Below, piece after piece: positions 1 through 8,519 of a stretch of DNA of 64,000 bases (positions within the stretch are counted from its first letter, which is position 1; each line of letters opens with the position of its first letter). A program made the translations under genes and the position numbers. Under the pieces are notes generated by a model. The model did no database searches. It worked only from the letters and a program-made list of their open reading frames with translations, and was not told the DNA's origin. The DNA is from Prevotella vespertina (GTDB lineage Bacteria; Bacteroidota; Bacteroidia; Bacteroidales; Bacteroidaceae): NCBI RefSeq assembly GCF_009728485.1, contig NZ_VVIQ01000005.1, positions 1 to 64,000 on the forward strand, written 5' to 3'.

Positions 1-88
1 CTAGTCCTTCTATAGTTTCCCTATCCTGTAGGCTGGTTCTTCCTTTTGACAACAAAGGTAATGAATCAACCTTGCTTCCTAAAGGGGA

Positions 89-205
89 TTATACCCTGTT
101 TAAGTTTCTTGCTGCAAACTTAGAGTTTCTTCTGTCAATATCCACATTGTCGAGGAAATCTCGTTGTTGGGTATCGAGCTTGTTTTCGGGAATTATCCAA
201 GCCAT
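89..205 (-). CDS. short ORF, probable 5' stub of a gene following the Hsp70-like gene
   Basis: A 38-codon ORF starts 12 nt after the stop of the Hsp70-like gene, on the same strand, so it looks like the next gene of that operon. Its first 25 residues (beginning MAWIIPENKLDTQQRDFLDN) resemble, from memory, the lead-in to ATP-binding helicase-type proteins. It then hits TAA at 89-91. The same frame stays open from there to the window edge (29 codons). This could be a short gene, a nonsense-interrupted gene or a truncated one; the rest lies outside the window. Function unknown. Confidence 0.3.
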   Translation of the reverse strand: MAWIIPENKLDTQQRDFLDNVDIDRRNSKFAARNLNRV

Positions 206-217
206 AATCCTATATAT

Positions 218-2629
218 TTAGTTTTTAGATGTTAGTACATTTGTTCTCGTACGAGACAGATTTTCCGAATCGTAATATGATTCTTCCGTGCCATGAGAAA
301 CCGCAAAACGAACTTTCTTGGCGAGCTCATTTTCTCCTAATTCCTCTGCAACGGAAGCAAACCAGCCATATGCATATTGAGGCAGACTATTAGTTTCCCA
401 TAAGCTTTGATAGTAATCAAATGCCTTATGAAATTTAGCCTTAGCTTCTTCCGTCTTTCCTTCTGATTTTTCTATTCGCGCAAGTTCTATCAGTGCAATA
501 TCGTGGTCTGATTTCAGCTCTAACGCTTTTTGTAGATGGTACTTAGCTTTTGCTTTGTCTCTATATCTTAAACTAGAACCTAAATTGGCATTTGCATGTA
601 AGTTGTTTGGATCTACTTGCAATGCAAGTTCATAATATTCTATCGCTTTTTCCTCATTGCCTGAATTGCTATAGTATACACCAATGCTGTTGAGATTCCC
701 CGCTTCTGGATATAACTCGTTCTGTAATTCAATTGTTTCTGCTGCTTTGAAATTATTACCGGCTTTCTTGTATGCGTTACGCAATGCTATCAAACTTTGT
801 TTTGACGGCACGCCTCCATTCATCTCAGCCTCAAGGTTAGCTTGTCTTTCAGCTTTTAGGGCTATTCTCTCCTCTGTCGAAAGTTCCTTGTTTGCGAATG
901 GATTCAATGGCTCTATATGACAATGTGTCCCCATGCAAGATGCCTGAACAATAAGCATCTTGTCAGAGTTTACCTCAAAAACAATCTTGATAGGACTGTT
1001 TACGGGGAACCCCCCAGGTAATGTCGACTCTATTTTGAGATTGAACAATAATTTAGTCTGATTACCAACGCAAATTGGCAATTCGATAGTAGTTTGCCCT
1101 TGTCTATTAGTCACCAAGTCGTCAATTTCAAATGTATCACATGGAATCTGAGTTCCTGCTGGTAAAAGCACCTTAGGGTGAGTATCTTTTGTAATAACAA
1201 GTATCGGCTCGCTCGTGATTGGTCTAATAAGACACTTGTTCATACCGTTGAAAAGAAGAGAATGAATTGCCGCACCCTGTGAAACATGAGTCTGCAAATT
1301 TATAGGCACCAACATTTCTGAGTCTTCAAAGTACTCCTTTACAGCCTGTTGTATATATGGACTTTGTGCACTTCCACCAATGAAAAGGACATAATCGATC
1401 TCTTCTTTTGGGGTGTGTGCTTTCTTAATTGCACTATCAATTGGGGTGAAGATGCTATTATATTCATCCTCGCCCTTAATTCTTGTGGTTTTACCAAACC
1501 CATTTTTAAGGAAAACACTCATGGTTTCTGTGAGCTCCTTATTGGTCAGATAGAAATGATCTTGCGTCAATTCACCTTTGTTGGTTAGCACAGAAACATG
1601 AGAATCTATTTCGGTCTTGACATCGCTGTTCTTTACTTGAGGAACAACAAAGTTATTGGTCAAGGTAGCTATATTCTTGTTAATCAATATTTTAAGACGC
1701 TCTGCAATTTTGTATAAGGCAGATGCAATTTGTTTCTTCTCATTAGTTCTGAACTGTTCTTTCTTTTTCCCATTTGCTTCGAGAAATCTTGGCATTAGGT
1801 AATGATAAGTAATATAACGGTCAATATCATCACCTCCCAAAGTCGTGAACTTTGATATCGCTATATTCTTAGAGAAAAATCCATTTCCATTTTGACCAAT
1901 TTCCAAAATAGAAATATCACAAGTGCCGCCGCCAAAGTCAAACACTAACACCTTGGAGTTATAATCTGGGTTAACAAACAAAGGATTACCCTCTGTTGCT
2001 CGAGAAACGACATAACTGATGAAGGCCGCATTCGGCTCGTCAATTAAAGCTTGTTTGGAAATTTTCATCTCGTTGGCGACAAGTGAATCTAATAAGTCTT
2101 TCCGTTGATTAGCCTCAAAAGATGCTGGTATACTGACTGCATATGAGATATCGTCACTCAGATTATTCTCCTTGCAGTATCTTAGAATTAAGAACTTCAA
2201 GTATGAAAAGAATACTCGTGTAGCATCTTTTGGATTTCTGATATTGAATGGCGCTTTATCTCGTAATTCACTCTCGTAATATTTTGCTCCGAGGTCTTCT
2301 CCCAATTCCATCTTGAAAGAATACCAAATATTCTTTCCTCTTTTAAGCTTGTATTTTAATTGAGACGCACCTTCGCCCACAAGGATTTGGTTATTAAGCC
2401 ATGCTATTACAGATGGAACAATTTCTGCTGAGTAAACAGTTCCATCCGGGAGCATTTGACTAAGTCTCAGTGAGCGAGTAACTATCTTGTCATTCGCTGC
2501 GTCATAATGGGCGATAGATACAACCGTTGTAGATGTACCGAAATCAATACCAACATAGGTCTTGCCCAGCATAAGAGAAGTATTTCTTACTGCTGGAAGC
2601 AATGAAGAAGTTGAAATCACACTATTCAT
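218..2629 (-). CDS. Hsp70-like ATPase with C-terminal TPR repeats
   Basis: About 803 residues. The N-terminal half is an actin/Hsp70 nucleotide-binding domain: phosphate-1 motif VGIDFGTSTT near residue 26, phosphate-2 motif VFDFGGGTCD near 230, adenosine motif FIGGSAQSP near 413. A short beta-rich segment follows instead of a full DnaK substrate domain and lid. The C-terminus (about 615-740) carries TPR-type helical repeats such as AIEYYELALQVDPNN. It is therefore not DnaK but an Hsp70-like/TPR protein, presumably an ATP-dependent protein-binding factor. I chose the ATG at 2629, 16 nt after the upstream regulator stop; an upstream start would overlap that gene, and the ATG at 2572 (MLGKTYVG) is also possible. 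It is cotranscribed with the XRE gene. Substrate and role are unknown; a stress or defence role is only inference from the gene company. Confidence 0.85.
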   Translation of the reverse strand: MNSVISTSSLLPAVRNTSLMLGKTYVGIDFGTSTTVVSIAHYDAANDKIVTRSLRLSQMLPDGTVYSAEIVPSVIAWLNNQILVGEGASQLKYKLKRGKNIWYSFKMELGEDLGAKYYESELRDKAPFNIRNPKDATRVFFSYLKFLILRYCKENNLSDDISYAVSIPASFEANQRKDLLDSLVANEMKISKQALIDEPNAAFISYVVSRATEGNPLFVNPDYNSKVLVFDFGGGTCDISILEIGQNGNGFFSKNIAISKFTTLGGDDIDRYITYHYLMPRFLEANGKKKEQFRTNEKKQIASALYKIAERLKILINKNIATLTNNFVVPQVKNSDVKTEIDSHVSVLTNKGELTQDHFYLTNKELTETMSVFLKNGFGKTTRIKGEDEYNSIFTPIDSAIKKAHTPKEEIDYVLFIGGSAQSPYIQQAVKEYFEDSEMLVPINLQTHVSQGAAIHSLLFNGMNKCLIRPITSEPILVITKDTHPKVLLPAGTQIPCDTFEIDDLVTNRQGQTTIELPICVGNQTKLLFNLKIESTLPGGFPVNSPIKIVFEVNSDKMLIVQASCMGTHCHIEPLNPFANKELSTEERIALKAERQANLEAEMNGGVPSKQSLIALRNAYKKAGNNFKAAETIELQNELYPEAGNLNSIGVYYSNSGNEEKAIEYYELALQVDPNNLHANANLGSSLRYRDKAKAKYHLQKALELKSDHDIALIELARIEKSEGKTEEAKAKFHKAFDYYQSLWETNSLPQYAYGWFASVAEELGENELAKKVRFAVSHGTEESYYDSENLSRTRTNVLTSKN

Positions 2630-2645
2630 AACCACAAATTTAAGA

Positions 2646-2846
2646 TTATCTTTTCTCAATAATATCTTGAACTTGCATACCAAGTACCTTTGCTATAGCA
2701 AATAAAGTTTCAAGACTCGGCCGACTGGTGCTAGTACACCATTTTGAAATTGTAGCTTCATCCTTGTTTAGTTGGTCTGCCAACCATCTATTTGTTCGTT
2801 TTTGTTCGGTCAATACGACCTTCAGACGATTAAAATTCTTTTTCAT
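2646..2846 (-). CDS. XRE-family helix-turn-helix regulator
   Basis: A 66-residue protein that is nearly all one Cro/CI-type HTH. The recognition part is visible as WLADQLNKDEATISKW, followed by the usual RPSLETLFAIAKVLG helix. There is no sensor domain. It precedes the Hsp70-like gene on the same strand, with 16 nt to that gene's chosen start, so it is the first gene of the operon and probably autoregulates it. Single-domain XRE proteins in this position commonly control stress, toxin or defence cassettes; that is family knowledge, and the target here is inferred. Confidence 0.85.
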   Translation of the reverse strand: MKKNFNRLKVVLTEQKRTNRWLADQLNKDEATISKWCTSTSRPSLETLFAIAKVLGMQVQDIIEKR

Positions 2847-2873
2847 AAAGAATCGTTTTTAGTTAAATTGGTT

Positions 2874-2905
2874 CAAAAGTAGCAAAATTATCAATATATC
2901 CCAAA
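2874..2905 (-). promoter_or_regulatory. promoter of the XRE/Hsp70-like operon
   Basis: On the minus strand TTTG, 20 bp, TACTTTTG matches the Bacteroidota -33/-7 promoter. The -7 box ends 27 nt before the XRE start codon. Confidence 0.6.
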
Positions 2906-3128
2906 TAATTCTTCCAAAAATTGGATAATATAGGGAATTTCAGTTAATTCACTCCTGAACCTTCCAAGGACATTCAAAAACTGCATGCTTTTTCTTGGAA
3001 AAGTTCCCAGAAAAAGAATTTGCTGTGTTTTCTGCTCAAAAATCTCAAAAAAATATACGCATTGCACAAAGACGCGATACGCATAAAAATATGATGCGAA
3101 CAGTATAAATTTAAAACGGAAACCGTAT

Positions 3129-3740
3129 ATGAGTGTAAAGTACAAGCTATTAAAGTATCATGGGCACTTCTCTACTCATTCAGAATATAGGGCAGTTACC
3201 ATTGAGAATCAAGTTGTAGGAATTGACCGCATAGGTCGGAGTATTCAAGGGGCAACGTCACTTACGCATGCCGATGTCATTGCCGCTATTGCTGCATTGA
3301 GGGATGAAATTTCCTCTCAACTGATGTCGGGAAATGTCGTTCATTTGCCGGGATTAGGTTACTTCAGTCTTGCTGTAAAGGGGGAGCTACATCAAGATCC
3401 GCGTTCTGGACATTTTCGTTTGCGAAAGCCAGAGGTTCGGACGGTTAAGTTTCGCCCTGATACGGAAATGATGGAGACGTTCCTTCATGCCGAGTTTGAG
3501 AATGTTACTTATCGGGATGGCGTTTCCTCTATCCCAACCTATAAGGAGATTGATAAAGCTATCGCAAGGTTGGGAACTGACAGACCTTTCTTCTCTGTCG
3601 ACGACTTGCGCCTTAGCCTTAATCTTTCGCAGGCAAATGCTTATCGTATAGCGGCACGATTGGAGGAAGAGGGAAAGATTAAGAACATAGGGAAAGGGAG
3701 AAATAAGCTATATGTCTTGAGAGAACATGATGGCAAATAG
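3129..3740 (+). CDS. HU/IHF-like DNA-binding protein with C-terminal winged-helix-like region
   Basis: 203 residues. Residues about 1-125 look like the Bacteroidota HU-like family: HADVIAAIAALRDEISSQLMSG corresponds to the alpha-helical dimer part, and HLPGLGYFSLAVKG to the arm strand that normally reads GFGxF. The extra 70 C-terminal residues (TYKEIDKAIARLG, then FSVDDLRLSLNLSQANAYRIAARLEEEGKI) read as a winged helix ending in a KNIGKGRNKLYVL wing. The family role is DNA bending and nucleoid organisation. It is a stand-alone gene, convergent with pheS. Family assignment is fairly sure; the fold of the C-terminal part is inference. Confidence 0.75.
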   Translation: MSVKYKLLKYHGHFSTHSEYRAVTIENQVVGIDRIGRSIQGATSLTHADVIAAIAALRDEISSQLMSGNVVHLPGLGYFSLAVKGELHQDPRSGHFRLRKPEVRTVKFRPDTEMMETFLHAEFENVTYRDGVSSIPTYKEIDKAIARLGTDRPFFSVDDLRLSLNLSQANAYRIAARLEEEGKIKNIGKGRNKLYVLREHDGK

Positions 3741-3753
3741 GCTGAAATAAAAA

Positions 3754-3779
3754 AAGAGGATGTATTGACGCATCCTCTT
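3754..3779 (-). terminator. intrinsic terminator of pheS
   Basis: A 9-bp stem (AAGAGGATG with CATCCTCTT) and 8-nt loop lie between the convergent HU-like gene and pheS. The U-tract lies on the pheS (minus) side. Confidence 0.7.
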
Positions 3780-3813
3780 ATATCCGTTTCACCGTATTCT
3801 GATAGGTTGCAGC

Positions 3814-4851
3814 TTATGCACCTTCGAACTCTCTCAAGAAGCGAGTATCGTTTTCAGAGAAGAGGCGGAGGTCGCTAACACGATACTTGAGGTTAGCGAT
3901 ACGCTCAACACCCATACCGAAGGCATAACCTGTATATACACTTGAATCAATACCGCAAGCCTCAAGGTCGTGTGGGTCAACCATACCGCAACCGAGGATT
4001 TCAACCCATCCAGTGTGCTTGCAGAAACCACAACCTTCACCGCCACAGATGTTACAGCTGATATCCATCTCTGCACTTGGCTCAGTGAATGGGAAGTAGC
4101 TTGGGCGAAGACGAATCTTCGTATCTGCACCAAACATCTCACGTGCAAAGGTAAGAAGAACCTGCTTTAGGTCGGTGAAGCTGACATTCTTATCAACATA
4201 TAAGCCCTCTACCTGATGGAAGAAACAGTGTGCACGGGCTGATATGGCTTCATTACGATAGACACGACCTGGGCAAAGCACACGAATTGGAGGCTCATGA
4301 GTAGACATGTAATGTGCCTCGTCATTGGATGTATGGCTACGGAGAAGAACGTTCTTAGTAACATCCATGGTGTTGCTACGCTCAATGAAGAAGGTATCTT
4401 GCATATCACGTGCAGGATGATCAGCAGCAAAGTTCAACATTGTAAACACGTGCTGGTCGTCATCTATCTCTGGCCCTTGGTAGAGCGTGAAGCCCATTCG
4501 AGCAAAGATGTCAATGATTTCATTCTTTACCAGCGTCAATGGATGACGTGTACCAAGGCTGATAGGGTAGGCGGTACGTGTCAAATCAATATCGTCACTC
4601 TGTGCCTCACTTGTCTCAAGTTGCTCTTTGAGATCATTAATCTTGTTCTGTGTGAGTTGCTTGAGTTCGTTGATTTTCATGCCAACTGCCTTCTTTTGGT
4701 CAGCTGCTACATTGCGAAACTCGCCCATCAACGCATTGATTTCACCTTTCTTACTTAGATATTTCAAGCGTAGTTGCTCTACATCATCTGCGCTTTTGGC
4801 CGTGAGTGTGCTTACTTCATTAAGAAGTTCTTGTATCTTGTCTAATAACAT
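3814..4851 (-). CDS. pheS: phenylalanine-tRNA ligase alpha subunit
   Basis: 345 residues, the usual length for bacterial PheS. It catalyses ATP-dependent charging of tRNA-Phe as an alpha2-beta2 enzyme with PheT, which is not in the window. The N-terminal coiled coil (residues 1-90) has the family pattern LRLKYLSKKGEI. The class II catalytic core shows RTHTSNDEA-like LLRSHTSNDEA, motif 2 around RAHCFFHQVEGLYVDK and motif 3 GMGVERIANLKYRV near the C-terminus. Four cysteines in CNICGGEGCGFCKHTGW form the zinc-like insert common in this group. It is monocistronic, with its own promoter box at 4872-4879 and terminator at 3754-3779. Confidence 0.97.
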   Translation of the reverse strand: MLLDKIQELLNEVSTLTAKSADDVEQLRLKYLSKKGEINALMGEFRNVAADQKKAVGMKINELKQLTQNKINDLKEQLETSEAQSDDIDLTRTAYPISLGTRHPLTLVKNEIIDIFARMGFTLYQGPEIDDDQHVFTMLNFAADHPARDMQDTFFIERSNTMDVTKNVLLRSHTSNDEAHYMSTHEPPIRVLCPGRVYRNEAISARAHCFFHQVEGLYVDKNVSFTDLKQVLLTFAREMFGADTKIRLRPSYFPFTEPSAEMDISCNICGGEGCGFCKHTGWVEILGCGMVDPHDLEACGIDSSVYTGYAFGMGVERIANLKYRVSDLRLFSENDTRFLREFEGA

Positions 4852-4871
4852 ACTGCTTGATTATTTTCCTG

Positions 4872-4879
4872 CAAAGGTA
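4872..4879 (-). promoter_or_regulatory. -7 promoter box of pheS
   Basis: TACCTTTG on the minus strand, 20 nt before the pheS start. No clear -33 element. Confidence 0.45.
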
Positions 4880-4954
4880 CGATTTATAATCGGAACGGAG
4901 AAATTACCATAATATAATTTTATACTTTTGCTACCTTATTAGAAATAAATATCG

Positions 4955-4962
4955 TACTTTTG
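4955..4962 (+). promoter_or_regulatory. -7 promoter box of the DUF4348 lipoprotein gene
   Basis: TACTTTTG lies 28 nt before the ATG. A second TACTTTTG at 4923-4930 could be an alternative promoter; its TTTG lies 24 bp upstream of the first box, longer than usual for a -33. Confidence 0.45.
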
Positions 4963-4990
4963 CAAGAAATTTGAGACGAATAAAGAGAAT

Positions 4991-5845
4991 ATGAGAAAGG
5001 TATTTTTACTTGCTGTAGTTGTCTGCGTGGCAATGCTTACTGTAGGCACAGGTTGTTCTAATAAAAAGGTAGAATCGGCTGATAGCACAAACACTGAATC
5101 TACGGAGGTAGATAGTGACACGATCGACGAAGTTGATTCAGCGACAGAGGTGATAGCTTCAACGCCAATGCCTAAAGCGGCTGACCAACTATTTGATGAT
5201 TTCTTCTTCAACTTCATTGCCAATAAGAAGTTGCAACGTAGTCGTATTAACTTCCCATTGCCAGTTATAACAGGAAATAAGAAGGTTGAATTGCAGAAAG
5301 GTCAATGGAAGACTGATCACTTCTTCCGTCCTCAAGGTTATTATACATTGGTATTTGATAACGAAGAGCAGATGAAGTATCCTAAGTCAACTGATTTGGA
5401 TAGTGTTATCGTTGAGAAGATTCAACTGAAGAAGGGTTCTATCGAGCAATATTGGTTTGATCATCAAGAAGGTAAATGGAGATTGAATGAGATTCGTAAC
5501 ATATCGTTCAAGGATAGCTATAATGCCTCTTTCTTTAAGTTCCTGTCTAACTTCTTCGCTACACGAGGCGCAGGTGCTATAAAGAATCCATTAGCTTATT
5601 CTGGTCCAGACCCTGATGGCGAAGAGACTACAACGGTAAATCGTACGATACCAGCAGAGGAGTGGTCTACCTTCTTACCAGAGATTCCAGGAGGAATGAT
5701 ATATAATATCCTTTACGGGCAGAAGTACTCCGAGACTAATCGTAAGATATTAACTTTCCGTGGTCTCTCTAATGGAGTAGAAACACAGCTCATCTTCAAA
5801 CTTCATGGTCAGAAGTGGCGTTTAGAGAAGATAAATGCTTATTAA
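4991..5845 (+). CDS. DUF4348-type lipoprotein
   Basis: 284 residues. A lipoprotein signal peptide (MRKVFLLAVVVCVAMLTVG, Cys at about residue 22) is followed by an acidic Ser/Thr/Asp-rich linker (about 25-55). The globular part then has the pattern FDDFFFNFIANKKLQRSRI and FFRPQGYYTLVF that I associate with DUF4348, a Prevotella/Bacteroides family of unknown function. The mature protein should be anchored in the outer membrane or periplasm. It has its own promoter and a hairpin directly downstream, so it is transcribed alone. The DUF number is from memory; the lipoprotein call is firm. Confidence 0.8.
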   Translation: MRKVFLLAVVVCVAMLTVGTGCSNKKVESADSTNTESTEVDSDTIDEVDSATEVIASTPMPKAADQLFDDFFFNFIANKKLQRSRINFPLPVITGNKKVELQKGQWKTDHFFRPQGYYTLVFDNEEQMKYPKSTDLDSVIVEKIQLKKGSIEQYWFDHQEGKWRLNEIRNISFKDSYNASFFKFLSNFFATRGAGAIKNPLAYSGPDPDGEETTTVNRTIPAEEWSTFLPEIPGGMIYNILYGQKYSETNRKILTFRGLSNGVETQLIFKLHGQKWRLEKINAY

Positions 5846-5864
5846 TAGTAATAGAATCTATTGT

Positions 5865-5908
5865 TTGGGTGATGATGGTGTGCGTAAAGGCTAATCCTCA
5901 TCACCCAA
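5865..5908 (+). terminator. hairpin terminator after the DUF4348 gene
   Basis: Perfect 11-bp stem (TTGGGTGATGA with TCATCACCCAA), 22-nt loop, followed by TATTTATAAAT. Confidence 0.55.
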
Positions 5909-5970
5909 TATTTATAAATATCCGAGGGAACAATCATTTTATCCCTTTCACTCATAAAGTGTCATCTGAT

Positions 5971-6975
5971 ATGAAAGATTTGAAATCGTATAGTTTACTT
6001 CCACATAATACGTTCGGTATTGATGCTAAATGTAGACGCTTCGTTGAATATAACACAGTAGAGGAGGCGCAAGATGTTGTGCGCTCCTTGAAAGAAGATG
6101 ATTATCCACTATTAATACTTGGTGGTGGTAGTAATCTTCTATTAACGGGTGATTATGCTGGAACAGTACTTCATTCAGGTATCTCGTTTATAGAAGATTT
6201 GGGGGATGGACGTGTGCGTTGTGGCTCTGGATATGTATGGGATGACTTTGTCGACTATTGTGTTCGTCATAATCTTTATGGCGCAGAGAATCTTTCTATT
6301 ATTCCAGGAGAATGCGGTGCTAGTGCTGTTCAGAATATTGGAGCGTATGGTGCAGAAGCAAAAGATTTGATAGAGGAGGTTGATGCTGTAGAGATAGCGA
6401 CGGGAAAGGTGTGTCATTTCGCTAATGCTGATTGCGAATATAGCTATCGCCAGAGTAAGTTTAAGCATGAATGGCGTGATAAATTCCTGATTACCTCAGT
6501 TACTTATAAACTATCTAAGACTTATGAGCCAAGACTTGATTATGGCAATATCCGAGCTGCGTTAGCTGAGCGTGGAATAGATAACCCAACAGCTACAGAA
6601 CTCAGACAAGTAATTACTGATATCCGTAATGCAAAGCTCCCTGATCCTAAGCGAATAGGTAATGCTGGTAGTTTCTTTATGAACCCGATTGTCTCAAAGG
6701 ATAAGTATTTAGAATTGGCTGCACAATATGAGGGAATGCCACATTATACTATCGATGATGACCATGAGAAGATTCCTGCAGGATGGATGATTGATCAATG
6801 TGGTTGGAGGGGTAAAGCTCTCGGTCATGCTGGCGTTTATGAGAAGCAAGCATTAGTATTGGTAAATCTTGGTGGTGCTACTGGCTCTGATGTTGTACGC
6901 CTTTGTGGGACTATCCAGCATGATGTGAAAGAGAAGTTTGGTATTGAGATTCATCCCGAAGTAAATGTGAGATGA
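5971..6975 (+). CDS. murB: UDP-N-acetylmuramate dehydrogenase
   Basis: 334 residues from the ATG at 5971. An upstream in-frame start would add 52 residues that overlap the preceding gene and its hairpin, so I reject it. MurB reduces UDP-GlcNAc-enolpyruvate to UDP-MurNAc with FAD and NADPH in cytoplasmic peptidoglycan synthesis. The sequence shows the FAD-binding LGGGSNLL motif (about residue 50), IIPGECGASAVQNIGAYGAE (about 110-130), the catalytic-loop Ser in GNAGSFFMNPI (type I) and the C-terminal Glu in IHPEVNV. It overlaps the next gene by 4 nt (ATGA), so the two are translationally coupled. Confidence 0.97.
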   Translation: MKDLKSYSLLPHNTFGIDAKCRRFVEYNTVEEAQDVVRSLKEDDYPLLILGGGSNLLLTGDYAGTVLHSGISFIEDLGDGRVRCGSGYVWDDFVDYCVRHNLYGAENLSIIPGECGASAVQNIGAYGAEAKDLIEEVDAVEIATGKVCHFANADCEYSYRQSKFKHEWRDKFLITSVTYKLSKTYEPRLDYGNIRAALAERGIDNPTATELRQVITDIRNAKLPDPKRIGNAGSFFMNPIVSKDKYLELAAQYEGMPHYTIDDDHEKIPAGWMIDQCGWRGKALGHAGVYEKQALVLVNLGGATGSDVVRLCGTIQHDVKEKFGIEIHPEVNVR

Positions 6976-7754
6976 AGATGTCAGAACCTATAAGATATTT
7001 GACTTTCTTAGGTACAGGTACTTCAAATGGAGTACCTGTTCTTGGTTGTAATTGTGAGGTTTGTAGAAGTACTGATCCACGAGATAAACGCTTACGTACT
7101 TCAGCTTTGTTAGAGACAGAGAATACTCGCATTATCATTGATAGTGGTCCTGATTTCCGTCAACAAATGCTACCACAACCTTTCCGTAAGATCGATGGTT
7201 TACTGATAACGCATATTCATTATGACCATGTCGGTGGTATTGATGATGTCCGCCCTTATTGTCAGTTAGGAGATATAGATGTTTATGCCAATGAGGACAC
7301 GTGTGCTGGGCTACGGCATAATTTCCCTTATTGCTTTACGGAACATCTCTATCCTGGTGTGCCAAAGTTGGAGCTTCATGCTATACAGCCTCATTCTCAT
7401 TTTCGGATAGGTGACTTTGAAGTAGTACCGATTAATGTTCTGCATGGAAAGTTACCTATCTTTGCCTATCGAATAGGTAAGTTGGCATATATCACTGATA
7501 TGAAAACAATAGAAGAGTCAGAACTTTCCTATTTAGAAGGTGTTGAAACCTTAGTTGTCAATGGTTTGCGCTGGGAACGTGAGCATCATTCTCATCAATT
7601 AATATCAGAAGCCATTGAATTTAGTAAGAAGATTGGAGCTAAGAAAACTTATCTAACTCACTTGACTCACCAAATAGGTTTATATACTAAGGCACAACAG
7701 CGTCTTCCTGATGGATTCTTCTTTGCTTATGATGGGTTAGTTATTACGGTCTAG
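6972..7754 (+). CDS. MBL-fold metallohydrolase (PhnP-like)
   Basis: 260 residues of metallo-beta-lactamase fold. The metal-binding motif HIHYDHVGG (about 82-90) is clear, with further ligands at the D in TDMKT and the H in THLTHQ. An N-terminal LGTGTSNGVPVLGCNCEVCRS segment with three Cys matches the PhnP/RNase Z-like branch that hydrolyses phosphodiesters or cyclic phosphates. The exact substrate cannot be read from sequence. It overlaps murB by 4 nt and ends before a terminator, so it forms a two-gene operon with murB. Confidence 0.88.
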   Translation: MKMSEPIRYLTFLGTGTSNGVPVLGCNCEVCRSTDPRDKRLRTSALLETENTRIIIDSGPDFRQQMLPQPFRKIDGLLITHIHYDHVGGIDDVRPYCQLGDIDVYANEDTCAGLRHNFPYCFTEHLYPGVPKLELHAIQPHSHFRIGDFEVVPINVLHGKLPIFAYRIGKLAYITDMKTIEESELSYLEGVETLVVNGLRWEREHHSHQLISEAIEFSKKIGAKKTYLTHLTHQIGLYTKAQQRLPDGFFFAYDGLVITV

Positions 7755-7781
7755 TTAGAATTTTAGCGACATATAAATCCT

Positions 7782-7820
7782 TGCGGAATAGCCTTTATAT
7801 AGGGCGGTTCCGCATTATTT
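7782..7820 (+). terminator. terminator of murB-MBL operon
   Basis: Stem TGCGGAA with TTCCGCA, partly paired loop, followed by TTATTTTT. Confidence 0.7.
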
Positions 7821-8002
7821 TTGAGATGGGAGCCTTTCTAATGCTTTGTAATAAAATACTACCTAATTCTGGGCTTATAATTGCGTTATTTTCGACGAGG
7901 CGTGTACTTTGATTCAAATATGCGAGTTATGGGGTATGTTAGTCGATGTTCTGTAATTTGTTGATATACATGATGTTACATAAATCTCTGCCTTTTCCGA
8001 TT

Positions 8003-8175
8003 GAAAAAATATTCGCTATTATTGAAAAATATAGTACTTTTGACTGAAAAATTATATATTTTTTATCGAAAAACTATATATCTTTTAGATGAAACATATA
8101 TATCTTTTATGTAAAACATATATAAGTTTTGCGCAGAACATATATATGTTTCTTGAAAAACCTATTTTTTACTCA
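8003..8175. repeat. intergenic array A of about 22-bp degenerate repeats
   Basis: Within the 765-bp gap 7755-8519 between convergent genes, about eight units begin with GAAAA or AAAAC at 8003, 8024, 8046, 8068, 8091, 8113, 8135 and 8155 (spacing 20-23 bp). Each has an A-tract, an AT-rich core such as ATATATAT, then a T-tract. The rest of the gap holds only the two terminators. Confidence 0.7.
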
Positions 8176-8465
8176 TTTTTCGTCCATAATACTTGGCTTC
8201 TCACGCTAGAATGAATCTTTTTGAAGATAAAGATTTGTCAAGAAATATAGTATAAGTTTTAGTAGATTTGATATGAAGAATTTGCTATCTAAGTTGTATC
8301 TGACAGCAATAGTTTTATTTCATTTGTTGCCATAATGAATATTTAAGGAAATGCAATTGGTAGGCAGTAGATTGTAAGTAGAGAAAGTATGATGGGCTAT
8401 GAAAAGAGATTTCATTCAAGTACAGCTAATTTCGGTAGTCTGCTTTTCAAAATAGGCACAAAAAA

Positions 8466-8488
8466 ACCGTAGAGCTAAGCTCTACGGT
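8466..8488 (-). terminator. terminator of the small lipoprotein gene
   Basis: Perfect 11-bp palindromic stem ACCGTAGAGCT/AGCTCTACGGT around one base, followed on the minus strand by seven T. Confidence 0.85.
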
Positions 8489-8519
8489 CAATTTCTCTCT
8501 TTTTCAGTTCGCTTTCTGA

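Noticed and set aside
2891-3145. 84-codon minus-strand ORF upstream of the HU-like gene
   Set aside because: Phe/Tyr-rich translation typical of AT-rich noncoding DNA, overlaps a promoter and the HU-like start, no recognisable pattern.
4297-4758. 153-codon plus-strand ORF antisense to pheS
   Set aside because: Shadow of the pheS coding frame; pheS motifs are complete on the other strand.
8273-8335. 20-codon ORF with a signal-peptide-like start preceded by TAGATTTG
   Set aside because: Ends in two adjacent stops, box is only 2 nt from the ATG, no further coding sign.
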